NCBI RefSeq assembly: GCF_907165205.1 | Contig: NC_058189.1 | Location: forward strand, 35,924,270 to 35,988,269 | From: Coccinella septempunctata | Lineage: Eukaryota > Arthropoda > Insecta > Coleoptera > Coccinellidae | Length of the DNA: 64,000 nt | Direction: 5' to 3' | Shown here: positions 12,860-23,385 of the stretch, piece by piece | How the letters are laid out: each line of letters opens with the position of its first letter | Numbering within the stretch: position 1 is the first letter of the stretch | Notes under the pieces: generated by a model | The model's database searches: none | What the model saw: only the letters and a program-made list of their open reading frames with translations | What the model was told of the DNA's origin: nothing | Translations under genes and position numbers: made by a program

Positions 12860-13315
12860 TTTCGAAAATAAATTTTGATCAATTCTCTAAAAGAAATGAA
12901 GAAAAAGGCCAATCTTCAAAGGCAGCTGGCCATGTTTTTGGATCATCAAGATCATTCTTTTAAAATATTTTTCAATTCAGGTCAAACAGTATCCGCTGAC
13001 AAAATCGAGGACCATTGGCAATATTTAAAAAGGGAAAAAGGTCAACTAGTGTTGAAAAAATCGAATAAATATTATGCCCAGGTCCAACTGAATATGGCAG
13101 TTTTCAATTTGAAAAATTGCGACTTCGTGATTTTTCCATCTTGGGTTAAAAGTTACAAGAATGTGAATGTGCCGTTTAATGAAGAATTCACAAGAAAACT
13201 CCTTGTTAAACTGAAAATGATATATTTCAGACATATGCTTCACACATTGTGCACTTTAAAACTTGAAGTTTTCAACTCAGGCCATATTATGGTAATAACC
13301 TTAGAACATCTGTGA
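12860..13315 (+). pseudogene. YqaJ-type exonuclease, C-terminal part
   Basis: The frame 12875-13315 contains the second half of a YqaJ (viral-recombinase/lambda-exonuclease-like) nuclease. It has a linker ending LKREKGQLVLKKS, then KYYAQVQLNMAVFNLKNCDF, which holds the conserved YxxQVQ-M motif of this fold, followed by VIFPSW and a C-terminal LxxLKMIYF helix. The N-terminal catalytic E-x-K half is absent in this copy but is present in the related copy at 21.5 kb. It sits directly after the THAP-DDE4 transposase in the same orientation, as expected for an element encoding both. It is a fragment, probably not functional. Confidence 0.7.
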
Positions 13316-13706
13316 TACATGGAATGGCCATTTTTTGTAGTACACTCATTCTATGTTTCTTTGTCTTGCACGACACTAAGGCAGAGGCATTCTTCTTATT
13401 GAAAATGGATGTGACAACAATGTCTGAGTCCACTGTCCCATTTGTAATTGACGACACCAAGCAACTATCTCACTCCAGTCTTTGGAATGTTTATTTTCCA
13501 TTCCATGTATCTATGGTCTAAGCTAATACTGTATATCTTTACCCATATGGTGGTTGAAATGATAAATAACACTGTGCGTTTTCACAAATGGCCATCGACC
13601 AAAGTCCTTCGGCCTGGTTAAAATAACTAACTCATTTTAGTGAAAATTATGTATTTCTATTTTCTAGTTCAATTATTGATTTTCATCAAGTGTCAGGCAC
13701 ATCAAT
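13316..13706. other. No gene recognised
   Basis: The frame 13312-13521 begins with a hydrophobic stretch that looks like a signal peptide, but it has no family match I recognise and lies among dead transposons. Confidence 0.35.
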
Positions 13707-14160
13707 TCAATATACTAATAATAATTGCGGAACTGATCTTATGATCCAGTCCGCAGATCCCTGGGATCCACAATCGACCAGCATCATTTCATTCCTGAAA
13801 TGAACGCCAGCAAACTGGATCCCCTTATCCTGGCTCTGGCACATCTCCTCCACCAGTATATATTCCAGGGAGGAAAGTTGCTTTGCTTCCAGGGTAGCCT
13901 TAGGGTAGTCCTTGTGCATGATTCCAACCCTGGAGGTTTTCTCAGCTTTGACAGCAGCTGCATAGCCAGTGACTTGCCCAGTCTTAGCTATAGCTGTCTT
14001 CTGCCTCTATGGTAGAGGCCGTGTCGGAGGTGTTATATGCACGGCCCTCTTTTATTCTGTTTTCCCGTATGTGTGACCCTCGGGGTTGGGCGCGAAAGAG
14101 CTTGCTCCTAGCCTTCTCAGGTGCAAGGCCCTGATGGAGCTGTCGCAGGTACCTTAGCAC
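13707..14160 (-). pseudogene. Non-LTR retrotransposon ORF1-like (DUF4780-like) fragment
   Basis: On the minus strand a frame running from about 13,985 to 13,707 reads GQVTGYAAAVKAEKTSRVGI, then HKDYPKATLEAKQLSSLEYI, a central GVHFRNEMMLVDCGSQGSADW and a final VPQLLL. This is the spacing of an RNA-binding ORF1 domain (DUF4780-type) of insect retroelements: VxxYP, a central helix, a strand ending in C-x-D/G-x2-S-x2-W. Upstream, 14160-13990 gives LRYLRQLHQGL...LFRAQPRG in another frame. The base composition is more GC-rich than its surroundings, indicating a separate insertion. No downstream RT was found on this strand. Confidence 0.5.
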
Positions 14161-14164
14161 AGTT

Positions 14165-15300
14165 ATGAAAGAATCAATGTCTGGCCCCAGTGGTGTGAAA
14201 CAGTATTCACTGAAAGAGGTTGCAGTTACACGAAAAGTTGATTTGACACCTATGGCTAAACATTTTTATGAAAAATATCGTGATTTGAAAAGACGTATAC
14301 GTATTTTAGAATCCTCAAGGAATTTTTTGAAAAAAACATTACTTTCGAAGAAAGAGAACCAAGACTCTATCTAATAAAACAATGTCCAGTATGGACAGAA
14401 TCAGAAAGAGATTTTTTGATTCACAAATAGAGAATATCAATAAAAAGCCCAGGGGAAGACGATTTTCACTAGAAGATAAAGTAATTGCGTTAGCTCTCCT
14501 CTACAAACATAGTGGAGCAACGTACAAATGTATGTCCAGAATATTTACTTTGCCCTCCAGAAGGACCTTTAGAAACAGATTGAGCAGGATACCTATCAAA
14601 CCAGGGTTTAATGAGGAAATCTTCTCAGCATTGAAGGCTGAAGTAAAGAATTTGTCCGACCCCCAGGATAAAATTTGTTTTCCTATGTTCGATGAGATGA
14701 GCATACAGCCAGGTTTATCTGTTGACAAATCAGAAGGCAGTATTGCGGGTTTTGAAAATTATGATTTCAAAACAACTGATAAGATCGCTAATCATGTTCA
14801 GGTATATATATGAACTTTGATGGCTTACTGATAATGGTTTATTCATATCGTTATATGATCACCCGAATAGATTTTCTGAAACATTATTCAACCAATTTGA
14901 ATGATCTTTTTTTTTTCAGAAGCACGCAATTGTTTTTTCGAGAATTGAATTATTATAATATATTTTGCATCACAGGTATACATGCTGAGAGGAGTCCGCG
15001 GAAACTGGAAGCAACCCATTTTTTACAATTTTTGTGCGGAAACAACAAAATATCTGGACATAAAGAAAATTATAAAAGATATAATAGGGAGATGCAGTGA
15101 TATTGGTCTCCAAGTTGTTGCTACTGTATGTGACCAGCGCACAAATAACGTAGCTGCAATTAATTCCCTTATTAAGGATAAGGCAGAAAAATATCTGAAA
15201 CAGGTAATTTGTACATCAGAAATACGAGATGAATGGAAATGAGATTATTCCCTTGTATGACGTACCCCATCTATTGAAGGGTATAAGGAATAATTTATAA
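14165..15300 (+). pseudogene. P-element-like transposase, copy 2 (lacks THAP and C-terminus)
   Basis: It begins in the linker (LTPMAKHFYEKYRDLKRRIR, coiled coil, 14165-14374). It continues with the HTH block (14382-14810; RRFSLEDKVIALALLYKHSG, LPSRRTFRNRLSRIP) and the first catalytic motif MFDEMSIQPGL. After an intron with an AG at about 14,973, 14982-15240 gives VRGNWKQPI, then VVATVCDQRTNNVAA, holding the second acidic residue. At about 15240-15290, in a shifted frame, IIPLYDVPHLLKG gives the third acidic residue and histidine. Sequence then stops resembling P transposase at about 15,300, where the next copy's THAP begins. A TAA at 14372-14374 separates the linker from the HTH. Confidence 0.75.
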
Positions 15301-15319
15301 TTATAATAACTCATCTAGT

Positions 15320-17530
15320 GTGTGAAGAACATTTTGGAGCAGAATGTTTCGGCCCAAATAAAAAACAAAAAATTTTCTATACCAACTCTCAAACTTCCAT
15401 GTAATGTTACTGTTTTGAATGATGACCTTGTTGTATGATATTGGAGTTTTTTTATAGAATACTGTGCTGATGAGAATTCTGGAGATACTATCTCCTTGTA
15501 TGAAATATGTGCTCAGAAAGGTATGTAGGACATATTATTAATTTCTTTCTCGATTTATTCATACAAATTATTCACATGATCATCGCATACACAACCTTCA
15601 ACTTCAAGATTGGAGGTTGTGGAAGGCGAAGGTTTAGATACACAACCTTCATCTTCAAGTTTGTATGAGGTTGAAATACTCACTCAAAAAGAAGGTGAGA
15701 AGAAAGAGACTGAAATAAGAAATACCTACTCCAAAAAGTTAATTGACTGTTCTTATGGTTCTTGATAGTGTAATGGTGGAATTTTTCAGGAATCAAAAGA
15801 TTAAATTCTTCTCTACGTTCAATGTCTCACCCAAGGAGAGGTATATTTTTCTCATGAAGTTAATCAACAATTTTCCTAATTTGAGTTATTTCAGTTCGTA
15901 GAAGACTCACTGATGCAGATATGTATCTAGTGAGTCAGCTCAAATATTTGAGGGCGGCAGGAAAGAAACTGAGGAGCCGAAATATGAATTTGAGGAATAA
16001 AATGGAAAAATACAACACAATGAAAATATTCAACAGGGTGAACAGAACAGCAATGGATTTCTTCATGTCCCAACACCATAACCAAATGCTAATGAAGAAG
16101 GGCCGCCGGTTCTATATTGATGATAAAATTTTTGCGCTTGCATTATATAAACAAGGTGGCAGAGGATACAGATATTTGTCTAAAATATTCAGTTTACGCA
16201 CTCTCACAGAGTTACTTGGGAATATTCTATTTGAGTGTGGAGTGAATTCAAAAATTTTTGAAAGTTTGGCAAATTCAGTGGGTAAACTAAATAGATTGGA
16301 CAGATTTTGTGTCCTCATGTTTGAGTCCCGGGCTTTCATACAATTTCTCTAGCGATTGTATTGAAGGCCTAGTGGACATGGGTAGTGGTAAACGAAGAGC
16401 CGAACTAGCAGATCATGCCTTGGTCTTTATGATCAAGAGCGTTCGGGGAAAATGGAAGCAGCCACTTGCTTAATATTTTTGTCAAAATTCGACGCCTACA
16501 AGCGATTTGGTTTTAATTATTAAAGATGTGGTAAGACATGTTCGTCTGGCAGGTTTGCACGTAACAGCCTCCATATGTGACCAAGGTTCAACGGCCATCA
16601 ATAGAATGTTAACAGAGACTAAAGAATACTGCTTGAGGAACAGATACCAGGGCTATCTTATAGATGAACAAGAAATTGTTGGATCCTCAGATCCAATAGT
16701 TACTCCCTCCTTAAAACGTTTCAAATTCACAATCCGTGGCTTCTTATATATCTGGCAAATCTTGAAAAAGGAAGGTTTCAAATAACTAGCTGCTTGAAAT
16801 TTCTTTCCCAAATAAGAAGTCACGGTGTGAGAAATGTTAATCCTACCTGTTCATCATTCATTTCTTCCCTTGAGTCCCTTCTCATCAATAATTTTCCATC
16901 ACCACATTCTCCCGGCTCGAATTGTGAGGAGGATAACACTAATAACGCTCTTGATACTCTTAAAAACTTCATTCTAAAAAAAAAATAAAGCATCACATCC
17001 AGTAACAAGAGTAGAAGCACCTGTTTATACAGTGCAACAAAAATTCTCAAATATCGATAGAGACTTGGCGACCCCCAATGTTGGTGGGTATTTGGCTAAA
17101 ATCATGAGAAATATTAGTAAATGTTCTGAATGTTTAGGAATTATAGAGGCCTATGATGATTTGCCTACAAATATCATTATTAAGGCAAAAACGTACCCAT
17201 AATCCAAAATGGTATATCCCTCCAAAACATCCACTAGTATTTTTCATGAATTTTCTAGCCAGGTATTTAGTACAATACCCATGAAAAGTAATATGTATAA
17301 TATTGAAAAGGAAGTTATCAGTGAGATATGTGGAAAAGATATTGAATTGTTGTCCTGTTAAGCCCACGCACAGGTCCATAAAGAATTTATTGAGTTTGGT
17401 GTCAGATCCATTTTTCTGTTCTATATTCAAACAGTGAATAAAATTCTATGTGGTTAAAAAAATCTACAAAATTTTTCTGATCCTATCATGAAGATGGCTT
17501 CAGAAAAATATCAGAAAAGGAGGAGGTAGA
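15320..17530 (+). pseudogene. P-element-like THAP transposase, copy 3, degenerate
   Basis: It begins with the C-terminal half of a THAP finger after an AG acceptor (15319): VCEEHFGAECFGPNKK, with AVPTL-like PTLKLP in another frame. Short acidic exons follow (15458-15520, about 15609-15693, 15790-15839), then a linker plus HTH (15920-16330; LVSQLKYLRAAGKKLR, RRFYIDDKIFALALYKQGGR). The first catalytic FDE motif is damaged (VLMFESRAF). KSVRGKWKQPLA and ASICDQGSTAINRM follow (16430-16600), the latter with an internal deletion. The C-terminal region (16794-17520) has SHGVRNVNPTCSSF, a SNCEEDN motif, and NVGGYLAKIMRNISKCSECL in a new frame. Several stops make it non-functional. It starts within about 20 bp of the end of copy 2. 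Confidence 0.75.
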
Positions 17531-17846
17531 TTCAACCCTTTCATGGTTTCATTTACCTCCTCATATTTATTTTTTTCTTCCCATTTTGCAGTATTTTTTA
17601 TTCCTCAATTTCATATTGTAACGATAAAAGGGATAGTCCGAGAGTTTCCTGCGCCCATACATACCTTGTTATGTTTCTTGAGTTGCCTATTCCACCCATA
17701 TTTAAATATTAAATTTTGATAATTTGGCTTCGGTACACATATGTCACATAGAATTTTCACATTGCTCATTCTTCGAACAGCGTTTTTCTTGAGCAGTTAC
17801 ACTAATAAACTGGCGAGCCTTCCAGTCCAGTGAACAGATTATCAAT

Positions 17847-18047
17847 GTGGTGTTTGAAAGAACTAAGCGCTCCCATAACTTAATCATACATGGGAGTATC
17901 GAGAGAGGTGCTGACAGGCAAGAACAATTGCAGCAGGATTCTGATCTGGTTCAGTCAATTATGAAGGAGTGTGTTGCCTCTCAAGGTATGTTTCAGTACC
18001 TAAAGTATCTTTTTGGAGCAAAGGTCAACAGATTTTCAAATTTCTAG
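17847..18047 (+). pseudogene. LINE ORF1-like fragment (tentative)
   Basis: The frame starts VFERTKRSHNLIIHGSIERG and continues with a Q/D-rich stretch. R-S-x-N-x-I-I-H-G is the start of the RRM-like domain in ORF1 proteins of several insect non-LTR retrotransposons. Only about 65 residues remain, and no RT follows. The surrounding 17,531-18,230 shows nothing else I can name. Confidence 0.35.
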
Positions 18048-18230
18048 CTGGATGCAAGCATGCTATTGCATTTTCATATTAGTTGCCTCGTCGAACTGAC
18101 TAGAAGAGTCCCACATCTGTGGAGTATTATTGGAAAAAGTGAAAACTTGCAAATGTTGGCACGAGTTTGAAATACATTGAAGCATCTGATTTGAAACCTA
18201 CTAATGAAATAAACCAGCATAATCCGCTAA

Positions 18231-19039
18231 AAGCGGCTACACACTGCCCTACTCGGTCGGGCCAACTGTCGGGAAGACCAGATTGGGCGTTACGTACACA
18301 CGGCACGACCGCCGTCTAACTTGGTCAGTTGAATTTCACGATTGCTGGAGTACGCATCGCGCGAAGCAATGATTGGAAGGTCGAGAAAAAGAAATAGTTA
18401 TTGCTCTAACAGCATTATCTTGTACAACTTCCAGAAATGAAAAAAAGACGAAAGTGGAATGAAAAATGGCTATCTGAACGAGTTCAGTCATATGAGATTG
18501 CTCAAGGAATTGTATGGTGATGATTTCCAAAATTATTTCAGAATGGATTACTACTTTCATATTCTCTTTTATTGCTATAGGTACCACATATTTTTAATTT
18601 TTTTTTCACTGTGGCCACACACGCTTTTTCGTCTGAGGATCTCCATTTTTCCACCAACATTTTCAAGGCCTGAACTCAAGCATCTCTATTGCTATAATCT
18701 ATTGAAGATAATACATAATAATATGTCCCATACCACATCTAAATTTTCTTTACATTTCTTTGAGTTCGGCGGAAATTTTTCTCTCCGTGACGACTAATCT
18801 TTCATCAATGAGTACCTCTCCCGTCGACATGTGAATACAGAATGACTATAATGAGCCCGTTTTCACTCTTCACCCGACAGAGCTCCACACGATCCAATTC
18901 GGTCGGTCGTGCGGTTGGATGGCTAGGCCATACGACAAATCCTCTGTCGGCGGTCGTAGCTACACAAGGCCGGATTTCACTTCCAACCCGACCAAGTCGG
19001 GCTGTCGGCCAGATCGAGTTGGGTAGTGTGTAGCCGCTT
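18231..19039. mobile_element. PIF/Harbinger deletion derivative, 809 bp, TSD TAA
   Basis: Terminal inverted repeats AAGCGGCTACACACTGCCC and its complement (18 of 19 bases) lie exactly between TAA (18228-18230) and TAA (19040-19042), the 3-bp target duplication of PIF/Harbinger. Inside, 18436-18480 reads KKRRKWNEKWLSERVQ and, after a frameshift, 18481-18560 reads SHMRLLKELYGDDFQNYFRM, the N-terminal part of insect Harbinger transposases. The DDE core is missing. GC-rich subterminal regions (GGTCGG/CCGACC motifs at 18,255-18,330 and 18,895-19,025) are themselves inverted. A non-autonomous relic of an element that once carried a transposase. Confidence 0.85.
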
Positions 19040-19685
19040 TAACTATCAAGAGAAAATTATTGACAAATGTCGCGACAAAAAAATCTTGTCAATGGGCAAG
19101 TTTCCTAAAACTCCAAAACCGAATTTGAGATTATTTATGGAAAGCCTTTTCTACTAGTTATTCAACACGTAAAAGATTCGCTTCATGATTCAGACATTTC
19201 AGAAATACACCCTTCGAAACTTCGACTATGTGAAACTTGTGACGTAGAATGCCTTTATTTAAATATAGTAATTTTTGTTAATTCGACAACACTGGAACCG
19301 ATCGAGAAGATATTCACAGATTACAAAAAATTGTTTCTGTAATCTGTGTCTTTACCTTCTTAAAACCGATGACATTTTGTGTCATTGTGTGTTTTTCTTG
19401 TCAAATGTGTATAATGTGATCATCAAACTTGATATTTATTACATCTATGGTGATCAGAAAACTTTCATGACCATTACTGACACAAATGGGCGTTGCCGGA
19501 TTGTAAAAATGACGTAGAATGTTCACAAGAGCACTTCTGAAATCAGAATTTTCGTAATCGAATACAGACAAAATGCAATATGTTAAAATTCGAAAAAAAT
19601 ATATTTCGAGATATTTGAGTTATAAGGATTTTTATGACATATATTTTGAAATTTAGGAAAATACCCCATTAATATAGCTATTATT
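19040..19685. other. No gene recognised
   Basis: AT-rich, with short frames only. GACGTAGAATG occurs twice (about 19,241 and 19,511); otherwise no structure was seen. Confidence 0.4.
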
Positions 19686-19691
19686 ACAACT

Positions 19692-19800
19692 AGGGAAATA
19701 TGAACAGTATATTTCCTGAGGTTGTCAAAGTTACATCCCGAGGGCGGAGCCCGAGGGATGTATAGACAACCGAGGGAAATATATTCATATTTCCCGTGGT
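19692..19800. repeat. Palindromic/stem-loop block at left end of Crypton
   Basis: Between two GGGAAATAT-type palindromes lies a nested inverted repeat: GGTTGTC pairs with GACAACC, TACATCCC with GGATGTA, and GGC with GCC around GGA. The GC-rich CCCGAGGG and CCCGAGGGATG parts stand out from the AT-rich surroundings. The likely role, by inference, is as recombinase binding and crossover sites. Confidence 0.6.
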
Positions 19801-19970
19801 GTAATCAATAGTTTTTTTCTGATTGAAATAATCTGTTATGGGGAAATCATTGTTAGATTGTATATTTTTGTAATAATTAAATTTTTAACGTTGCTATGGG
19901 CCATGTTTCTGAAAATCATGGTTGACTGGTTTCATTTTGACGTCTTGTCAGAAATAAAATTATTGAAATA

Positions 19971-21188
19971 ATGTCGAACTACGTCGAAACTCAATCGGCA
20001 AAAGCCCGTGAATCTTTGGTTCCGGCCAAATCTCAAGCTGCCTACAGTAGAGAGTACGATTGCTTTCAGGAGTGGAAAAGAAAAAATTTGGTGGACGGTG
20101 TGAGCGATAATATTTTGTTAGCATATTTCCAAGATTTGGTATGTTGCTCTGATTCTTGTTATTCTTGATGTATGATTAATTCATTCGATCCCCAGTCGCA
20201 GAAATATTCACCAAACACGTTATGGTCGAAACTATCGATGTTAAGATCAATGCTACATTTGAAAGAAAAAACTGATGTCAAATTATTCGATGAAGTCGAA
20301 GCATTTGTTAAGAACAAAAATAAAGGATACGTTCCTAAAAAATCAGCAGTGTTGTCCCGGGAGCAGCTCAAGACATTCTTGAGTGAAGCTCCTAATGACG
20401 TTTTTTTTTATGTATAAGGTAAAAGTTTCATTTTGATTTCCTCTGTTGATAAGATTTTTACATTCACAATTTTGAAGGTTGTTTTAATAATGGAAATCTT
20501 TGGCGCCTGCAGAACACAAGAGCTGGTGAATATGCTATCTTCAGATATCGAAGATCGTGGGTCGGTAATCATAATTAAAGTCTCAAAAACTAAGAATGAT
20601 ATAAACAGAATATTCACTATAATTGATGAAGAAGATCTGGGTGCTGCTCGTTTGGTGCGGGAGTATTCGGCGTTGCGTCCGCAAGGCGTTCTTAGGTTCT
20701 TCGTAGCTTATAGAGATAAGAAGTGTACTCTTCAGCCTGTCGGCAAAAATACCTTCGGAAAAATTCCGAGTAAGGTTGCTGAATGGTTGGGATTAGATAA
20801 TCCGAAAATATATACAGGCCATTGTGGAAGACGAACATCCGCGACTTTGGTTGCCGATGCGGGAGCCTCAATGACAACACTCAAGAGACATGGTGGTTGG
20901 AAAAGTTCATCTGTTGCAGAAGGCTATCTGGCTGACAGTATGCTGCAGAAAAATAAGGTAGCGAAGATGATAGCAGGTGTGGAGGGAGAGCCATCTGCAG
21001 CATCACAGTCTTTGAAGACCGTTTTGGGAGAATCGTCCGAGACTGCTGCTGCACGGAATGTTCTCAAGAAAACTGTAGTCTCGTCGACGAATAATTATGA
21101 ACAAGATATTTCTTCTTCCTCTGTATCTGGTGGAGAAACTTTCAGTGGAAATTTCAACAATTGCAGTTTCCATTTTGTTACTAAATAA
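19971..21188 (+). CDS. Crypton tyrosine recombinase (one homopolymer frameshift)
   Basis: Three exons: 19971-20138, 20196-20418, 20478-21188, with GT-AG introns in phase 0, about 366 residues. The N-terminal SAM-like core-binding domain (KSQAAYSREYDCFQEWKRKN, then LSREQLKTFL) is followed by the catalytic domain. All expected active-site residues are visible in exon 3: R in GACRTQEL, K in KVSKTKND, H-x-x-R in TGHCGRRT, H/W in HGGW, and nucleophile Y in VAEGYL. The C-terminus ends in an asparagine-rich FNNCSFHF. A run of nine T at 20401-20409 puts exon 2 one base out of frame before its donor; eight T would be continuous. That is the only lesion seen, so the gene is either very recently dead or intact with a base-count error. 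Function: site-specific DNA recombination for its own mobility. Confidence 0.85.
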
Positions 21189-21219
21189 AGAAATTAAATA
21201 TGATTTGACGTTTTGAAAG

Positions 21220-21300
21220 AAATATGATTTGACGTTTCATATTTCCCTAGGGAAATATGAACTGACATTCCATATTTCCCTAGGGAAATATGAGTGTGTT
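21220..21300. repeat. Duplicated CCTAGG-centred palindromes, right end of Crypton
   Basis: Two successive 22-bp perfect palindromes centred on CCTAGG (arms CATATTTC/GAAATATG) about 36 bp apart, preceded by two AAATATGATTTGACGTTT direct repeats. The same arm sequence recurs at the left end, linking both ends to one element. Confidence 0.7.
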
Positions 21301-21489
21301 ATGACACATGGTAACTAAGGCGATATAGCTCAATATTGGTTCGATCAGAAAAAAAATTATTTTGAGATTCCCCATATTGAGAAATTGACGATGCATCACT
21401 TGGCGATATTATTTAAAAATAAAATCCAAAATGTACGGACATTTTTAGGGCATTGTCAAGGATTTATAACTACAGAAGCTTGTCAATTT

Positions 21490-22055
21490 AACTAGAGATC
21501 AGTCAAAGAATCCGATGTGGTATGAAATGAAATATGGGAGGATCACAGCCTCGAAAATTTATGAGGCATCAGTTTGCAACACTTGGATTTCTGCCTGAAA
21601 ATGTTATGGGTGCTTTCAGTGCTCTAGCAACTGCAGCAATGAAAAGGGGTCTATTCTTGGAAGATGCAGTAAGAAAAGTAGTTTGTGAGATGAAAAATCT
21701 AACTAGTATCACCAAAGTTGGACACATTCTGAATAGAAACTATCCTGCATTAGGAGCAACTCCAAATGGTGTCACGGAAGAATATGTATTGGAGGTCAAG
21801 TGCCCTTCTGAAGGTACTACGATCAAAAAAATTTAGATGGAAATGGAAAATTAACGAAGAAATGTTATGAGCAAATTGGGTAATTTGCAGATGCTATTTT
21901 GTGAAAAAAATAAAGGACTTTTTTGTGTAGTCCTGATTTTGAATGAAACCAAAAAGTGGATGTTTATGAAATTGAATTAAGACATTGAGTTTTTTGATGA
22001 GGTGATAAGAAAATCCATGATTTTCTGGTGTGAAATCTTTTTTTATTAATTGGAC
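21490..22055 (+). pseudogene. YqaJ-type exonuclease, second copy, broken
   Basis: Recognisable from LTRDQSKNPMWYEMKYGRIT, the N-terminal YqaJ block (W-x-x-R/K-x-GRITAS), at 21490-21560. The frame 21534-21836 gives GLFLEDAVRKV, then the catalytic segment YPALGATPNGV...VLEVKCPSE, where the G-A-x-P-D/N-G box and the E-x-K pair coordinate metal in this nuclease fold; the usual aspartate of PDG is asparagine here. 21837-22050 continues in other frames (KKCYEQI, MLFCEKNKGLFCVV, EVIRKSMIFWCE). Multiple frameshifts. Same family as 12.9-13.3 kb, and it begins right after the Crypton. Confidence 0.7.
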
Positions 22056-22103
22056 ATTGATTTAAGTCATACTTATATTATGAATTTTTCGAATTCATTT
22101 TTC

Positions 22104-22180
22104 TACAAGAGCCTGGACGGCGGTGACTTTGTGGCCGGTATCTTTTTTGATTTATCGAAAGCATTCCGACACGCATCCTA
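22104..22180 (+). pseudogene. LINE reverse-transcriptase scrap (Jockey/CR1 type)
   Basis: About 25 codons: KSLDGGDFVAGIFFDLSKAF, the first palm motif of a non-LTR RT, whose aspartate is catalytic. It resembles the RT remnant at 47.04-47.46 kb (LECGDIPTG). The rest is missing. Confidence 0.55.
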
Positions 22181-23199
22181 CATTTCACAGTATACGATGA
22201 TGTGACTCATCCAGATTGGGTCCAAAATTCTATGGGGTCAACTTTAGTATCGTAGCAACGTAATTTTTAAACTGAGGTTTTTTGAACCAACCCATCAAAT
22301 TTAATCGAAATCGGACCTTGCATTTCATGGCTAGCTCAAATTTAGGCCAATGTTCATGAATCACCCCGTATCTCTGAAACTAATATCCTCAGGATAAAAA
22401 ACAATCAACTTTTCTGAAAAGCCTGGATGACCTGCATTCACCATTAGGTTATGGCCAACGACACATGAAACACCCTGTATAAGGATGATAAAGTTAAACG
22501 AATCATTCCAGATAAAAGGCAGAGGAAAGGTAATATTTGAAAAAAAATGCTGAATTGAGAATCCTCATCTCCAGAGGAATGTTTGAGAGAAGACAAAATG
22601 CTGGAAGTTGCTGAGCTTCTTGTCCGAGAATCATATTTACTCAGAATTTTTATTCTGCATTCAGTTATCAAAAAATTTGGGAAAGGTGCAAGAGTAGGTA
22701 TAAAAAAAAAGCAGAAACTGTCTTTTTTTTATAATAATCATGGCAATCTCTTCTTTACTCATAGGTTTCCAGCGAACATGATAGTTTTTCTTCGATAAGA
22801 TTGGATTTTCTTTTCCCTAGCAATCCTTAGCAGAAAATGAAACATCAAAAAAGAGACACCACATTACTTATAGGTAGGTGTATAATTATTTTGAATTGAT
22901 TTAGAAAACTTGTATTGAGTAGGTTGGCTATTTGATATTTCATTCAGGTCGATTCTGTTTGAAAAACTGGTATTCTAATCATTGATTTTGAGCAATATGA
23001 TCTGTCAATTTCTAGAAGATCTTGTTATTTCAGTTTGTTATATCAGCAACATCATTTAAGTACTTGCTATTTCATAACAAAGTTGTAAATGGCAGTGGAT
23101 CTCTTGTTTTTACATTTCTTCCAAGCGTTAGAAATTTAGAAAATAGGCAAGTAATTATAAACATGCTTCGTTTCAGTAACTTTTTGGAAACCTTCACTT
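22181..23199. other. Non-coding; interspersed-repeat-like sequence
   Basis: 22,190-22,480 ends in ACACCCTGTATA, a common end of insect interspersed repeats; the same CACCCTGTATA occurs at 37,440. The frames 22444-22671 (minus) and 22583-22798 (plus) have no domain I recognise. Confidence 0.35.
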
Positions 23200-23385
23200 G
23201 AACTTTTCATTTATAGCGAAAATATGAGACTACAATTTCGATATATTAGGGACACCAGTAATCCAGTTGAATTGCCTGATGAAAAGTTTCTGGAACTTTT
23301 TCGCTTGAATAAGGAAAGAAGAGTTGAATGGATTGGTTGAGGAACCGACCAGTAAAAATACAGTTCCTTTTTACCTACAAGTGAG
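23200..23385 (+). pseudogene. Harbinger transposase N-terminal exon remnant
   Basis: MRLQFRYIRDTSNPVELPDE then KFLELFRLNKE, the N-terminal R-x-x-RD-x-S-NPxxLPxxxFxxLFRL block of HARBI1-like transposases. After a TGA/frameshift, VEEPTSKNTVPFYLQ precedes a GT donor at about 23,380, matching the end of the usual first exon. Nothing of the DDE core follows. Confidence 0.5.

Larger units (their letters stand above)
19690..21345 (+). mobile_element. Crypton-type tyrosine-recombinase transposon
   Basis: A tyrosine-recombinase gene (19971-21188) bracketed by related palindromic blocks. The left block (about 19,690-19,800) has GGGAAATATGAACAGTATAT, then a long nested stem-loop, then another GGGAAATAT...ATATTTCCC palindrome. 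The right block (about 21,220-21,300) has two copies of a palindrome centred on CCTAGG with ATATTTCC/GGAAATAT arms. There are no classical TIRs or target duplications, as expected for Cryptons, whose recombinase uses short crossover sites. Boundaries are approximate. Confidence 0.7.

Noticed and set aside
13312..13521. Frame with a signal-peptide-like start, considered as a small secreted protein
   Set aside because: It directly follows a YqaJ fragment, is short and has no recognisable mature domain.
18231..19039. Host gene interpretation of the KRRKWNEKW reading
   Set aside because: It lies exactly between TIRs with a TAA duplication and matches the Harbinger transposase N-terminus.
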